Assembly: GCF_042683245.1 (NCBI RefSeq)
Contig: NZ_JBHUJB010000076.1
Coordinates: forward strand, 29,073 to 93,072
Direction: 5' to 3'
Source: Rubritalea tangerina
Lineage (GTDB): Bacteria > Verrucomicrobiota > Verrucomicrobiia > Verrucomicrobiales > Akkermansiaceae
DNA length: 64,000 nucleotides
Positions 48,201-56,983 of this stretch are shown piece after piece (the stretch's first letter is position 1; each line of letters starts with the position of its first letter). Both the position numbers and the translations under genes were made by a program. Under the pieces are notes generated by a model. It did no database searches, was not told where the DNA came from, and saw only the letters and a list, made by a program, of their open reading frames with translations.

Positions 48201-48715
48201 GCCGCGCATACGTCTCTCTCGACGAAACCTCTTGGCGCGAAATTCCTCTACCAGGATCTGCCTCCATGCGTGATACTATCTACTTTAACAATTCCTTTAT
48301 CATCTGTGGCTTCGATGGCCACATATACCAATCCGACCCTCTCTTTGACGGATTCCAACTCTGGCTGGTAAATCAGAATATCACTGACCCCTATGAGCAA
48401 CTTACCACCGCGAACCCCGACGGTGATTGGGCCAATAACCTCATCGAGTACGCACTCGGTGGCGACCCCATGGCCTATAACTCCGCACCCACTGTCCCCT
48501 CGATGAGCATCGAAAATGGAAAACTCACACTCACCGTCGATCGCGCTCAAATCCGTGACGACCTCACCTATCGTGTCGAGCGCTCGACCAACCTCGTCGA
48601 TTGGTCAGACGCCGGCACCACCACCCTCGAAGACTCCGCAAACACCCTTAAAGTCCGCAGTAATACCAATGCCGACTCAAATCAAGAATTCCTCCGCCTT
48701 AAACTCAGCCGCTAA
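45221..48715 (+). CDS. Large secreted metzincin-like protease with PKD domain
   Basis: 1164 residues from ATG 45221, which begins the export signal (MRPSTAIALPLALLGAAIPF); a GTG 39 bases upstream is less likely. HEFGHNYGLYH at 445-455 is an HExxHxxGxxH zinc site and DMMG further on can be the Met-turn, as in gametolysin-like (M11) proteases. A PKD domain (about 640-725: VYSWDFGDGQS) follows, then repeats of the BNR/YCF48-like beta-propeller type (YSSDGSSWNT, STDAETWNRN, STDGTSWSHI). The last 115 residues are the NNLIEYALGGDP...LTYRVERSTNLVDWS region common in Verrucomicrobia exoproteins, probably an outer-membrane or sorting element. The protease substrate is unknown. Confidence 0.82.
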   Translation: MRPSTAIALPLALLGAAIPFCLQLSDQKEPTTPQTAAPPAITENTLISSPSSVGSAEKVSATASIDHLLHTLNNTSSPTQRAQTIQNAKVFAQQRSQELIKLLRNSPERALTHCISLEQWAQLPEELRPFFETPFSSTQSYDVYNVCGEAPDSVRAQLKGQNSSPISATFGDATAYTSDLRSQVLSKASLSSFGYQFAGDIVLLTDSPVYPLNSVELDLAVDLYETSPRGLMVDPTTGNPANGHTYALIGGYVHAFESPNSLQTLEQSLTTIEQLNSPKSNDQIYALLANDATIDLNQLVQAAEVQASARTETPKSVLFIRVDFSDVSGAAYTQAELLQRLNDSSDLIDEMSYSKTNLGTPTVTSELFRLPSPSTSYLEDSSALLNDARALAQAAGYDLSAYDIVGVNFPDIPITFGGVQFAGLASVGGGNQWLNGDVSRGTITHEFGHNYGLYHAEFWQTNDGSIMGSGSSITYGDPFDMMGSSSSYPNGHFSHFAKHRLNWIEEPKVIKPTSTSGTYRIYRFDHSSSNDNNALALEIQNNESETFWVGYRKNFTSNTSLSNGLYVTWAHTSSKARLLDMTPDSDSDSSDDTRDSALPINQTFTDTTGIVNVTPIAQGGTSPNEWIDVNVAIGPFPNNNAPLANIIADSNADARTPITLNASASDPDGDALVYSWDFGDGQSKAYTSSVTHYWVAGGNYTVTLTVSDMKGKSTTTTHNITISDPLLQWTLKTTTQSNRHYRALACSNSTIVAVGGESSNSGCLAYSSDGSSWNTKNLGTNVRFRDVTYDGTRFIAVGYDYNFSNSRWEAVIYSSTDAETWNRNLLEGPNLLRAITTNPQGVSVAVGENGTIYRTTNGTSWNLISQPFLSTEDITTITYTGSTFVAGGRASDTLIGSTSPTSPFILRSTDGTSWSHIPENNINFPYSYSGLSHLNQLADTLLSSGYYNHLSYSQDEGLSWSHSYQGAEQFEATGSDHFAGISLIIGEDFYSSTRRAYVSLDETSWREIPLPGSASMRDTIYFNNSFIICGFDGHIYQSDPLFDGFQLWLVNQNITDPYEQLTTANPDGDWANNLIEYALGGDPMAYNSAPTVPSMSIENGKLTLTVDRAQIRDDLTYRVERSTNLVDWSDAGTTTLEDSANTLKVRSNTNADSNQEFLRLKLSR

Positions 48716-48764
48716 AACTCAATCGGAGCCCGCAAGCTAGCTGCAGGCAGCGCCCCCCCCATAA

Positions 48765-50333
48765 CTACCCACGCTGAAACCAAGCCACAATGCTCTCAGC
48801 AGACTTGGGACCAATCCCGTCCACCTTCTGCAGCGCGCGCGCATCCGCCTTCTTGATCTCAGCCACCGACCCAAAGTGCTGCAGCAAGGCACGCTTTCGC
48901 ACCTCAGACATCCCTGGCACATCGTCTAACAAGCTCTCGCTCATCCTCTTCCTCAGCAGCAGCTCATTGTAGTTGTTTGCATACCGGTGTGCCTCATCGC
49001 GAATCCTCTGCATCAACTTCAATGCGCCTTGGCTGTGATCAATCCGCAATGATTCACTCTCGCCGGGAAAGAAAATCTCCTCGTGCTGCTTTGCCAAACC
49101 CACAATCGGCAGTTCCCCTAAACCCAAGGCCTTGAGCTCAGCATAAGCCGCTGACAATTGCCCTTTGCCACCATCCACAATCACCAAATCCGGCATCCGT
49201 ATCGGCGACTTCCCCTCATCGCCTATCTTGCGCATCGCCTCCACCAAAGGCTCTTGGTTGCGCTCAAAAAACGCCCGATTTGCCCGCTGGCTCTCCATCA
49301 AAATCCGGCTATAGCGCCTCCGTACCACCTCCGCCATGCTCGCAAAATCATCCTGGCTCTCCACCGTCTTCATCCGGTACCTCCGGTAATTTTGATTGTC
49401 CGGCGCCCCCTCGTGAAACCGCACCATCGATGCCACAATGTGCGTGCTGCTCACATTCGAAATATCAAAACACTCCATCACCACAGGCGGACGGTCTAAG
49501 CCCAAATACTCACCCAAATCAGCCAAATCCTCAGTCGGCTTCACCGTCGTCGGCACCCCGCGCCCACGCGAAAATTGACGCGCAGGACTCAAAGTCTTCT
49601 CCAAGTTCTGAATCACATCTCGCAGCTCCGCTGCCTTCTCAAAATCCATCCGCTCCGCCGCCTCTTGCATCTCCTCCCGCAAATGTGCAAACCGTTCCCT
49701 CTTCCCCTTGCCATCTAAAAAATCCACCGCCTCCATCACCCGAGCCCGATAATCCTCAACACTGATCTTACCCACACACGGAGCCGTGCAATTCCGAATC
49801 ACATCCGCATGACAATGCTTATACTCGTGCTCGCCCGGCGACTTCTGCCCACACGTCCTCAATCCAAACGCGTTGTTCAACCACTCCAATGTCGCCTTCA
49901 AAGCCGTCGAATGCACAAATGGCCCAAAGTACTTCGCCCCATCATCCCGCCTCAAGCGCGTCAGCTCAAACCTCGGCAGCTCCGTCTTCAGTTGCACCCG
50001 CACCAACCAAAACCGCTTGTCATCCCGCAAACTCACATTGTAGCGCGGCCGGTATTGCTTGATCAACTTGCTCTCCAAAATCAACGCCTCTTCCTCATTG
50101 CGAACCACATGCGTCTCAAAATCCCATATCGACCCAATCAAGGTCCGCGTCTTCAAGTCCGCCTTCGCCTTGCGCGATGGCATGAAATAACTCGATAAGC
50201 GCTTCTTCAAATTCTTCGCCTTACCCACATAAATCGTGTTCCCAATCCGATCCTTCATCAAATACACCCCCGGCTGGGTCGTCATCTGACGCATCCTCTC
50301 ACGAAAATCTGGCTTCTTGTCCTGCATACCCAT
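48765..50333 (-). CDS. uvrC: UvrC, excinuclease ABC subunit C
   Basis: 522 residues from ATG 50333; a GTG at 50345 adds 4 residues. An N-terminal GIY-YIG nuclease (PGVYLMKDRIGNTIYVGKAK), a UVR motif (about 200-235), the RNase-H-like second nuclease domain (MECFDISNVSSTHIVASMV, then PDLVIVDGGKGQL) and a C-terminal helix-hairpin-helix pair (VPGMSEVRKRALLQHFGS, VDGIGPKSAESIVAWF) are all recognisable. It is shorter than the usual roughly 600 residues, mainly through a compact middle region, but no domain is missing. It makes the dual incisions in nucleotide-excision repair with UvrB. It is separate from uvrA by 24 kb. Confidence 0.95.
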   Translation of the reverse strand: MGMQDKKPDFRERMRQMTTQPGVYLMKDRIGNTIYVGKAKNLKKRLSSYFMPSRKAKADLKTRTLIGSIWDFETHVVRNEEEALILESKLIKQYRPRYNVSLRDDKRFWLVRVQLKTELPRFELTRLRRDDGAKYFGPFVHSTALKATLEWLNNAFGLRTCGQKSPGEHEYKHCHADVIRNCTAPCVGKISVEDYRARVMEAVDFLDGKGKRERFAHLREEMQEAAERMDFEKAAELRDVIQNLEKTLSPARQFSRGRGVPTTVKPTEDLADLGEYLGLDRPPVVMECFDISNVSSTHIVASMVRFHEGAPDNQNYRRYRMKTVESQDDFASMAEVVRRRYSRILMESQRANRAFFERNQEPLVEAMRKIGDEGKSPIRMPDLVIVDGGKGQLSAAYAELKALGLGELPIVGLAKQHEEIFFPGESESLRIDHSQGALKLMQRIRDEAHRYANNYNELLLRKRMSESLLDDVPGMSEVRKRALLQHFGSVAEIKKADARALQKVDGIGPKSAESIVAWFQRG

Positions 50334-50521
50334 CTCACCTTGCACAACTCCATCGATAGACCGAAGCTGTCACAAACGTAGGATGAGCATACATCCTAAG
50401 TGCCATTGAGCAACCACCAGACCAGAAAATATCCACGCAAGACCGCTCGCCCACGGCGCTATAAGAACAACTCCACTGTGTGTGTCGCCCGCTCAAGCTG
50501 TCAGGGAATCCACTCCCGCAC

Positions 50522-50549
50522 TTGCAGTCAGCCACAGCCACGCTACACT
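50522..50549 (+). promoter_or_regulatory. Sigma-70-type promoter of the exbB-exbD-TPR operon
   Basis: TTGCAG at 50522-50527, a 16-base spacer and TACACT at 50544-50549. A transcript would begin about 25 bases before the ATG at 50582. There is no clear Shine-Dalgarno. Confidence 0.5.
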
Positions 50550-50581
50550 CGCCTAAACATCTCTATTCGATAGCTTCAGAT

Positions 50582-51460
50582 ATGAAACGCACTCTCAGCC
50601 TCTACGGCCTCCTCACCGCAGCCCTCACGCTCACTGCCTCCGCGCAAGATGACGCTGCTGCCAATGCCCCCGTCGAACTCGACGTCTACGACCTCGTCGT
50701 CGAAAAAGGGGGCTTCGTGATGTACCCGCTCGCCCTCATCTCAGTGGCCACCCTCGTCCTCGTCTTCTTCTACTTCATCACCATCCGACGCAATTCCGTC
50801 GTCAGTGACCGCTTCATGTCCTCCGCCGAAGCCCTCATCCGCAAACGCGACTACCTCGGCCTCGTCGCCCAATGCCACCGAGAAAATAAATCCATCTCGC
50901 GCGTCGCTGAAAAATCCCTCGACTTCATGACCCAAAACTCCGGCGTCTCCTTTAAAGAAGTCCGCGAAGTCGCCGAAGCCGAAGGCTCACGCCAAGCCGG
51001 TATCCTCACCCAAAGAATCTCCTACCTCTCCGATATTGGCGCCATCGCCCCCATGATCGGCCTCCTCGGCACCGTCATCGGCATGATCAAATCCTTCTAC
51101 CAAATCTCCGCCGGTAACTTCGAGGGAGTCAAACAAATGGAACTCGCAGGCGGCGTCTCCGAAGCCCTCATCACCACCGCATCAGGCCTCATCATCGGCA
51201 TCGTCGCCCTCATCTTCTACTCCATCTTCCGCGGCCGCGTCCAAAAATACATCGCCGAACTCGAAGCTGCCTCCACCCACCTCATGGCCCTCCTCGCCGC
51301 CCAATACAACCGCGCCGGTGGCTCCACACCAAAAGCTGCTTTCGCCGAAGAATTGCGCAATTTCGACGAGGACGAAGAAGGCTTCGCCCAAGTCAACCGC
51401 CAAGGCCGCAGCACCCCCTCACCGATCGACACCACCCGCCCAGACGTCGAAGGCATCTAA
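50582..51460 (+). CDS. exbB: ExbB/TolQ/MotA-family proton-channel protein
   Basis: 292 residues from ATG 50582, which begins a signal peptide (MKRTLSLYGLLTAALTLTASA). Three further hydrophobic segments: about 52-73, then a pair at about 170-195 and 215-240. SYLSDIGAIAPMIGLLGTVIGMI is the signature of the family, with the GLLGTV helix lining the proton path. With ExbD it converts the proton gradient into movement for TonB-dependent transport or, as Tol-like proteins, envelope maintenance. A signal peptide before the first membrane helix is common in PVC/Bacteroidetes members. The C-terminal tail is acidic and disordered. It is first in a three-gene operon. Confidence 0.9.
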   Translation: MKRTLSLYGLLTAALTLTASAQDDAAANAPVELDVYDLVVEKGGFVMYPLALISVATLVLVFFYFITIRRNSVVSDRFMSSAEALIRKRDYLGLVAQCHRENKSISRVAEKSLDFMTQNSGVSFKEVREVAEAEGSRQAGILTQRISYLSDIGAIAPMIGLLGTVIGMIKSFYQISAGNFEGVKQMELAGGVSEALITTASGLIIGIVALIFYSIFRGRVQKYIAELEAASTHLMALLAAQYNRAGGSTPKAAFAEELRNFDEDEEGFAQVNRQGRSTPSPIDTTRPDVEGI

Positions 51461-51484
51461 GCGCACCAACCCTTTTCCGCATCG

Positions 51485-51904
51485 ATGAAATTCCGCAACA
51501 ACCAACCACCCCCAGCTGGCTTCCAGCTGGCACCGATGATTGATGTCGTCTTCCTCTTGCTGATCTTCTTCATCGTCACCTACCAACTCTCTGACTACGA
51601 AACCGAACTCGACGTCAGTGTCCCCACCGCTGAAGAAGGCGCCACCACCACCCGCGCCTACCTCGAAGAACTCATCAACGTCCGCTCCGATGGCACCATC
51701 GTCATGGAGAAAAAAATCTACACACTCGACGAACTTCAGGCCAAAATGGAACGCCTCGTCAGAGTCAATAAAAACCAACCCATCCGCATCCGTGGCGATG
51801 CCGATACCCGCTACCAAGACATCATCACCGTCATCGATACCTGCAGAAAAGCAGGTATCTGGAATGTCTCCTTCGCCACCCAAAAACCAAAACCGAACCG
51901 CTAA
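51485..51904 (+). CDS. exbD: ExbD/TolR-family protein
   Basis: 139 residues: a short cytoplasmic N terminus, one helix at about 16-35 (LAPMIDVVFLLLIFFIV) with the functional Asp of the PMIDVVFLL motif, and a periplasmic domain of about 100 residues ending in IRGDADTRYQDIITVIDTCRKAGIWNV, the typical ExbD/TolR fold. It completes the motor with ExbB, which ends 24 bp upstream; the TPR-protein gene starts 17 bp downstream. No TonB is in the window. Confidence 0.92.
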   Translation: MKFRNNQPPPAGFQLAPMIDVVFLLLIFFIVTYQLSDYETELDVSVPTAEEGATTTRAYLEELINVRSDGTIVMEKKIYTLDELQAKMERLVRVNKNQPIRIRGDADTRYQDIITVIDTCRKAGIWNVSFATQKPKPNR

Positions 51905-51921
51905 GTTCAGCCACTTTCTCC

Positions 51922-54285
51922 ATGCGCGCATTCATCCTCGGCATCGGCCTCGCCATTAGCCCCACACTCGTAGCCCCACTCCACGCACAACAAGACCTCA
52001 GAGCCGACCCCGGCTCCGACTACTTCGCCCGTGCCCGCCAACTCTACGACGCAGCCGTCGCCGAAACCGACCCCGCTCAGCAAAAAGAACTCTACCAGCG
52101 CGCCATCCCCATCCTCGATGACTACATCCGGATGTACCCTAGACACAAGTTCGCCCAGCCCGCCACCTACTACCTAGCCGAATCGTACCACGCCGTTGGC
52201 ATGCCGCGCCAAGCCAGCATGCTCTTCGACCAAATCATCCAAAAGTACCGCACCGGCCACTACGTCGCTGCCGCTGCCTACCGACTCGCCTACGACAACT
52301 ACAACAAAAAGCGCTACCAACAAGCCGCACGCCTTTTCGGACTCACCGCCGCCAATGCTAAAAAACCTGAGGACCAACTGCGCTCCATCTATTTCCGCGC
52401 CCAGTGTTACCTCCTACTCAAGGACCCTAAACGCGCCCATCCCCTCCTCGAAAAAGTCGCCAACAGCCCGATCGATAGCCCCTACAAAAATCAGGCAAAG
52501 ATCTCTTCCGCACACATTCTCCTAGCCGAAAAGAAATACGATAAAGCTCTCCCACTCTACGAGGCCCTCCTCCTGCCCTCTCAGCCCCCTGAACTGCGCT
52601 CCGAAACCGCCTACCACGCCGGCGTCGCAGCCGCTGCCCTCAAGAAATCTGAACTCGCGAAAAAATACTTCGATATCGCCATGGAGGTCAAACAATCCCC
52701 TTGGAAGGCCAATGCCCATATCGCCCTCCTCGGCCTCTACTACCAAGATAAAGATTACGCCGCCATCCTCAACCAACTCGGTAAATCCCAAGTCAAACTC
52801 GACCCCAAACAACTCGCCCAACAAGGCGTCATCGTCGGCCAAACCTACTTCCAAAAAAAGGACTACGCCGAGGCCATTAACTACTTCCTCGACGTCGAAC
52901 GCTCAGCCCCAGGTACCGACCAAGCCTTCGAAGCCGCCTACTACAAACTCCTCGCCCTCTACAATATCGATGGCGAACGTATCCCCGAAATGGTCGACCA
53001 GTTCATCCAAAACTACGCCGTCGGCCGCGGCACCAGCAAATACATCCACCAGGCCATCCTCATGAAGGCCGAAACTCTCTACGGTGAGAAAAAATACAAA
53101 GAAGCCGCAGAGGCGTATAATGCCATCAGCACCGAGTTCATCGATAAGCGTAACCTTCCCTCGCTCCTCTATAAAAAAGCCTGGTGCCTCTCAGAAATTG
53201 GTAACCACGAAGGCGCTGCCACCAGCTTCAGCCAGTTCATTAAAGATGCCCCCAATGACCCGCGCATCAATAACGCATTCGCCAAACGCGGCCAGTCGTA
53301 CATGGAACTCGGCGACCGCGTCAAAGCACTCAAAGACTTCGACGCCGTCATCAAAAATGCCCCTCAAAGCCAAATCGCCGCCATGTCCCTCCAACTCAGC
53401 GCTCGCATCCAACGCGATGCCAAACGCTATGAGGATGTCGTAGAACGCCTCGAACAACTCCTCCGCGATTTCAAAGACCTCACCCCCAAAGTCAAAGCCA
53501 ATAGCCACTACTGGCTCGGCTCCGCGTACTTCAAAATCGACCAATTCAAAAATGCCATCCCCCACCTCGAAACAGCCCAAGAAATGGATAAGGAATCCTA
53601 CGGCAAACAAACTGCCATGCTCCTCATCCTCGCGCGCTACTCACTCAAGGACGTCGATGGCCTCAAAACCGCCCTCAAACAAGCCGAGGACATCGAACTA
53701 ACCAAACAAATCCCCCTCCCAGTCTACCGCTGGCTCGGAAGCCAATGCTACAATGCCGGCGACTTTAAAGAAGCTGCCTACTACCTCACCAAAGGCTGCG
53801 AAGAAGGCGTCCCACAAAAAACGCCTACCGTCGTCTGGCGACTCCTCGCGAAAGCCCAACTTAAAAACCAACAATGGACCCTCGCCCTCCTCGCCGCCGA
53901 TAACCTCCTCACCATGGAGAAAGAAGATGCCCGCCGCGTCGAAGCCATGCTCGATAAAGCAACCGCCCTCATCGGCCTCAACCGACTCGATGAAGCAAAA
54001 ACTGTCGGCGAAGAAGCTCTCGCACTCCGCCCATCCGGTAAAATTAAAGCCGGCCTCCTCATGGCCCTCGGCGATGTCGCCTACCTCAAAGACGACTTCC
54101 CAACCGCCGCCCAACACTACGTCCTCGTCGTCGAAACCTTCGACGATGAAGATGCCTCACACGCCGACGGCCTCTACAAACTCATCAAATCACTCGAAAA
54201 ATCCGGGAAAGCCAAAGACGCCGCCACCTACAAAGCACAGCTCAAAAAAGACCACCCCGGATACCAAGCCCCCAAAGGCTTCTAA
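51922..54285 (+). CDS. Exported TPR-repeat protein of the ExbBD operon
   Basis: 787 residues with a signal peptide (about 1-23, ending LHAQ). Nearly all the mature protein is helical TPR-like repeats from about residue 35 to 770, e.g. YLAESYHAVGMPRQASMLFD, YHAGVAAAALKKSELAKKYF and LDKATALIGLNRLDEA. Similar large periplasmic TPR proteins accompany Tol/Exb systems; the repeats suggest a protein-binding scaffold linking the motor to the outer membrane or peptidoglycan. No catalytic domain is seen. Gene spacing of 17 bp argues for one transcript with exbB and exbD. Confidence 0.85.
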   Translation: MRAFILGIGLAISPTLVAPLHAQQDLRADPGSDYFARARQLYDAAVAETDPAQQKELYQRAIPILDDYIRMYPRHKFAQPATYYLAESYHAVGMPRQASMLFDQIIQKYRTGHYVAAAAYRLAYDNYNKKRYQQAARLFGLTAANAKKPEDQLRSIYFRAQCYLLLKDPKRAHPLLEKVANSPIDSPYKNQAKISSAHILLAEKKYDKALPLYEALLLPSQPPELRSETAYHAGVAAAALKKSELAKKYFDIAMEVKQSPWKANAHIALLGLYYQDKDYAAILNQLGKSQVKLDPKQLAQQGVIVGQTYFQKKDYAEAINYFLDVERSAPGTDQAFEAAYYKLLALYNIDGERIPEMVDQFIQNYAVGRGTSKYIHQAILMKAETLYGEKKYKEAAEAYNAISTEFIDKRNLPSLLYKKAWCLSEIGNHEGAATSFSQFIKDAPNDPRINNAFAKRGQSYMELGDRVKALKDFDAVIKNAPQSQIAAMSLQLSARIQRDAKRYEDVVERLEQLLRDFKDLTPKVKANSHYWLGSAYFKIDQFKNAIPHLETAQEMDKESYGKQTAMLLILARYSLKDVDGLKTALKQAEDIELTKQIPLPVYRWLGSQCYNAGDFKEAAYYLTKGCEEGVPQKTPTVVWRLLAKAQLKNQQWTLALLAADNLLTMEKEDARRVEAMLDKATALIGLNRLDEAKTVGEEALALRPSGKIKAGLLMALGDVAYLKDDFPTAAQHYVLVVETFDDEDASHADGLYKLIKSLEKSGKAKDAATYKAQLKKDHPGYQAPKGF

Positions 54286-54313
54286 ACACAAGCCCCCCTC
54301 AAGGTCCAGGAAC

Positions 54314-54435
54314 CCAGCCCAAGGTCGAACCACAGGCGACACCTTGGGAAAACATGTGGTTTGTCACGACCAACGCTGAAAGCATTGAGACTGAACGCTC
54401 CGCGATAGATCTATAATAGAAGCACCTCAGGCTTC
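54314..54435. repeat. Structured palindromic element (REP-like or small RNA)
   Basis: Arms CCCAAGGT (54318-54325) and ACCTTGGG (54341-54348) pair perfectly; arms AACCACA (54328-54334) and TGTGGTT (54355-54361) interleave with them, which is a pseudoknot topology. A second hairpin (54371-54377 with 54381-54387) and a third (GAAGC 54419-54423, GCTTC 54431-54435) follow. The combination resembles REP-type intergenic elements seen in PVC genomes, but copies elsewhere are not in the window. Confidence 0.45.
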
Positions 54436-54513
54436 ATCAAATCACTATTCCCCAAGCCCAGCGCCTACTTCGCACACAGCCCCCCGATCCACCAACTCTC
54501 ACCCCCCAAACAC

Positions 54514-54547
54514 AAAAAAGAGCCACTCGCTTGAGTGACTCTTTTTT
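54514..54547 (-). terminator. Terminator downstream of tRNA-Glu
   Basis: Fifteen-base arms at 54514-54528 and 54533-54547 with a 4-base loop and flanking A/T runs, so it can act on both strands; the single imperfect position is G-U on the minus strand and C-A on the plus strand. It ends the tRNA transcript. Confidence 0.8.
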
Positions 54548-54568
54548 AATTGGCATTCTCTCGAAAGA

Positions 54569-54646
<78 letters not shown>

Positions 54647-54815
54647 GCAGAATGGTTGCGCTGAGCGCGGGCGCAAAGAACCACATCCCAACCACTCGCG
54701 CAAGATCTTTTTTGCGATTTTTCACATTTTCTCCCCCACACCTCCTCCTCAGGCAAAAAAGTCACAGATTTTTGTTAACGCATTCGCTAAACTCGGGATT
54801 CCCCATCGACTTCCA

Positions 54816-55346
54816 ATGCCAAGCCCGTCGCACACCACCGAGTTTATCAGTCTGCTCACCAGCCACCAGACCGCCCTCCGAGGATTTATCATCTCGCTCC
54901 TGCCCGGCTGCCCAGATGTCTGCGACGTCCTCCAAGAAACCAATATCGTCCTCTGGGAAAAAAAGAACAGCTACACACTCGGATCAGACTTCAAAGCCTG
55001 GGCCTTCACCATCGCCCGCAACAAGGTCATGAAGTATTGGGATAAACAAAAAAAACAGCAGAAAACGACCCTCTCAGCTGAGCTCATGAGCGCCATCCAT
55101 GAGGCAAAACTCCAACAAGCTCCCACCCAGCTCGAACACCAACTCACTGCACTCCAGTCCTGCCTCCAAAGCCTCAAGCCCGATGAACAACAACTCATCA
55201 GCGCCCGCTATTCCTCCCACAACGACCTCAAGTCCCTCTCACACACCTGGAACCGCCCCACCGGATCACTCCGCGTCACCCTCTGCAGAATCCGTGAAAA
55301 ATTGCGCACCTGCATCGAGTTGCGCCTGAAAGGAGGACTCGCGTGA
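54816..55346 (+). CDS. ECF-type RNA polymerase sigma factor
   Basis: 176 residues. Region 2 is visible as DVCDVLQETNIVLWEKK and KAWAFTIARNKVMKYWD (core binding and -10 recognition), and region 4 as LKPDEQQLISARY...LKSLSHTWNRPTGSLRVTLCRIREKLRTCI (helix-turn-helix for the -35). This is the PVC-type short sigma-70 found with FecR-like proteins. Its TGA overlaps the GTG of the following FecR gene (GTGA), so their expression is coupled; the partner is the likely anti-sigma or signal transducer. Confidence 0.9.
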   Translation: MPSPSHTTEFISLLTSHQTALRGFIISLLPGCPDVCDVLQETNIVLWEKKNSYTLGSDFKAWAFTIARNKVMKYWDKQKKQQKTTLSAELMSAIHEAKLQQAPTQLEHQLTALQSCLQSLKPDEQQLISARYSSHNDLKSLSHTWNRPTGSLRVTLCRIREKLRTCIELRLKGGLA

Positions 55347-56956
55347 AATCCTCCGAACTCCACCAAGCCATCCAAGACCTCCTCGATGGCTGCATCAGCA
55401 CGAGCACACTCGAACAACTGGAACAAGAACTCCTCAACAACCCTGAGGCCCTTAAAACATACCTTGCACACAGCGACCTCGACACCCTCCTCCAAGTCGA
55501 CCACGAGATCAACCAACAGCGCACGGCCTCCGCCGTCCCGATTGAAAGCATCATGCAGCGCCAGAAACGCCGCCAATTCAAAATCGCTACCCTTGCCGCC
55601 GCTGCCACCATCCTCCTCACCCTCATCGTACTCAACCTTTTCTTCCCCACTCCCCCACGCGCGGAGCTCAGCCTGCGCGCCACCCCTGGATCCCACTTCA
55701 CGCTCACCCACTCAGACTCCCATCCAGAAGATCCCTCGCAGCCTAACAAAATGTCTGCAGGCTCCCAGCTCACCCTGACCCAGGGCAGTGTCGAACTCAC
55801 CTTCGACTCAGGAGTGCGCTCCATCATCTCAGCCCCTGCGGACCTCACCCTCCATGACCACCAAACCCTCCACCTTCACCAAGGCAAAGCTTGGTTTCAT
55901 GTTCCCCCGCGCGCAAAGGGATTCACACTCACAACCACCGAACTCCAAGTCATAGACCTCGGCACCGAGTTCGCCGTCCTCTCCTCCCCTGACCAATACG
56001 ATGAAGTCCACGTCTTCAAAGGCTCCATCCTCGCCAAAAGCCTCCGCTCCTCTTCGCAGCCTGAAATCCCACTACTAGCAGACCAGGCAGTGCGTATCAC
56101 CACCCTCGGCACCTTCACCCCCATCAAAAACTCAATGGCGCATTTCAACGCCGAACTCCCCACCACCTTGCCCTACCTCCACTGGAATATGGACACACTC
56201 CATGACCTCAGCCCCACCGCTTCCCAACTCCCACTCCCTTCAGCAGCCCCCAGCCCAAATAAGCTAGACTCCGTACCCGGACGCTTCGGCCGCGCCATCC
56301 ACTCCCACGGCCAAGGCGGCACACTCAACACCCATTGGCCAGGATTCAGCGGTAGCTCGCCGCGCTCAGTCGCCTTCTGGATCAAAATCCCCACCACCAC
56401 ACCCCAAGCCCACACCGCAAATGTCCTCGGCTGGGGAGACCGCCACGCCGACCACCGCGCCCCACTCAATGCCCCCAGCACCGCTAGCTTCTACCACTTC
56501 CTCAGTCGCTCAGATAATCAACTGCGCATCGGCCTCTCCACCGGCCGAGCATGGGTCACCGGCTCTACTAACCTCGCCGACGGCCAGTGGCATCACATCA
56601 CAGGCATCTACACCGGAAAAAACAGAACCGATGGCTGGCCTGAACTTCTCCTCTACGTCGATGCCTCCCCAGAACCCACCACCTACCACAAACGCTACGA
56701 CACCTCCGTCCCCCAAGCCGCTCCCAAGAACATCAACACCCTCACCCGAAACGACACTGCCGTTCCCCTCATGCTCTTCTCCGAACTCTGGAACACCACA
56801 GAACCTGGAAACCAAGCCGTCCTCTCCATCGACGAACTCTTCGTCATCGATGGAATCATCCCCCCAAAAACCATGCGCTCCCTCATCAAACACAACCAAC
56901 TTTCCCCGCCTCACAGCACGTCCCCTCACTCCGCCAGCCCCTCTGCGGCTGACTGA
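55343..56956 (+). CDS. FecR-domain membrane protein with LamG-like domain
   Basis: 537 residues, GTG start overlapping the sigma factor stop. The cytoplasmic N terminus (about 1-70) is helical, as in anti-sigma proteins; one membrane helix lies at about 77-97 (ATLAAAATILLTLIVLNLFF). A FecR-like domain follows (GSQLTLTQGSVELTFDSG, LHLHQGKAWFHVPP, VIDLGTEFAV), then a LamG/concanavalin-like domain (about 280-515: VAFWIKIPT, DGQWHHITGIYTG). This resembles an outer-side sensor passing a signal to the ECF sigma factor. The last 20 residues are Ser/Pro/His-rich. Confidence 0.87.
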   Translation: MKSSELHQAIQDLLDGCISTSTLEQLEQELLNNPEALKTYLAHSDLDTLLQVDHEINQQRTASAVPIESIMQRQKRRQFKIATLAAAATILLTLIVLNLFFPTPPRAELSLRATPGSHFTLTHSDSHPEDPSQPNKMSAGSQLTLTQGSVELTFDSGVRSIISAPADLTLHDHQTLHLHQGKAWFHVPPRAKGFTLTTTELQVIDLGTEFAVLSSPDQYDEVHVFKGSILAKSLRSSSQPEIPLLADQAVRITTLGTFTPIKNSMAHFNAELPTTLPYLHWNMDTLHDLSPTASQLPLPSAAPSPNKLDSVPGRFGRAIHSHGQGGTLNTHWPGFSGSSPRSVAFWIKIPTTTPQAHTANVLGWGDRHADHRAPLNAPSTASFYHFLSRSDNQLRIGLSTGRAWVTGSTNLADGQWHHITGIYTGKNRTDGWPELLLYVDASPEPTTYHKRYDTSVPQAAPKNINTLTRNDTAVPLMLFSELWNTTEPGNQAVLSIDELFVIDGIIPPKTMRSLIKHNQLSPPHSTSPHSASPSAAD

Positions 56957-56983
56957 TGAAACCATAAGAAACAAATAAAACAT

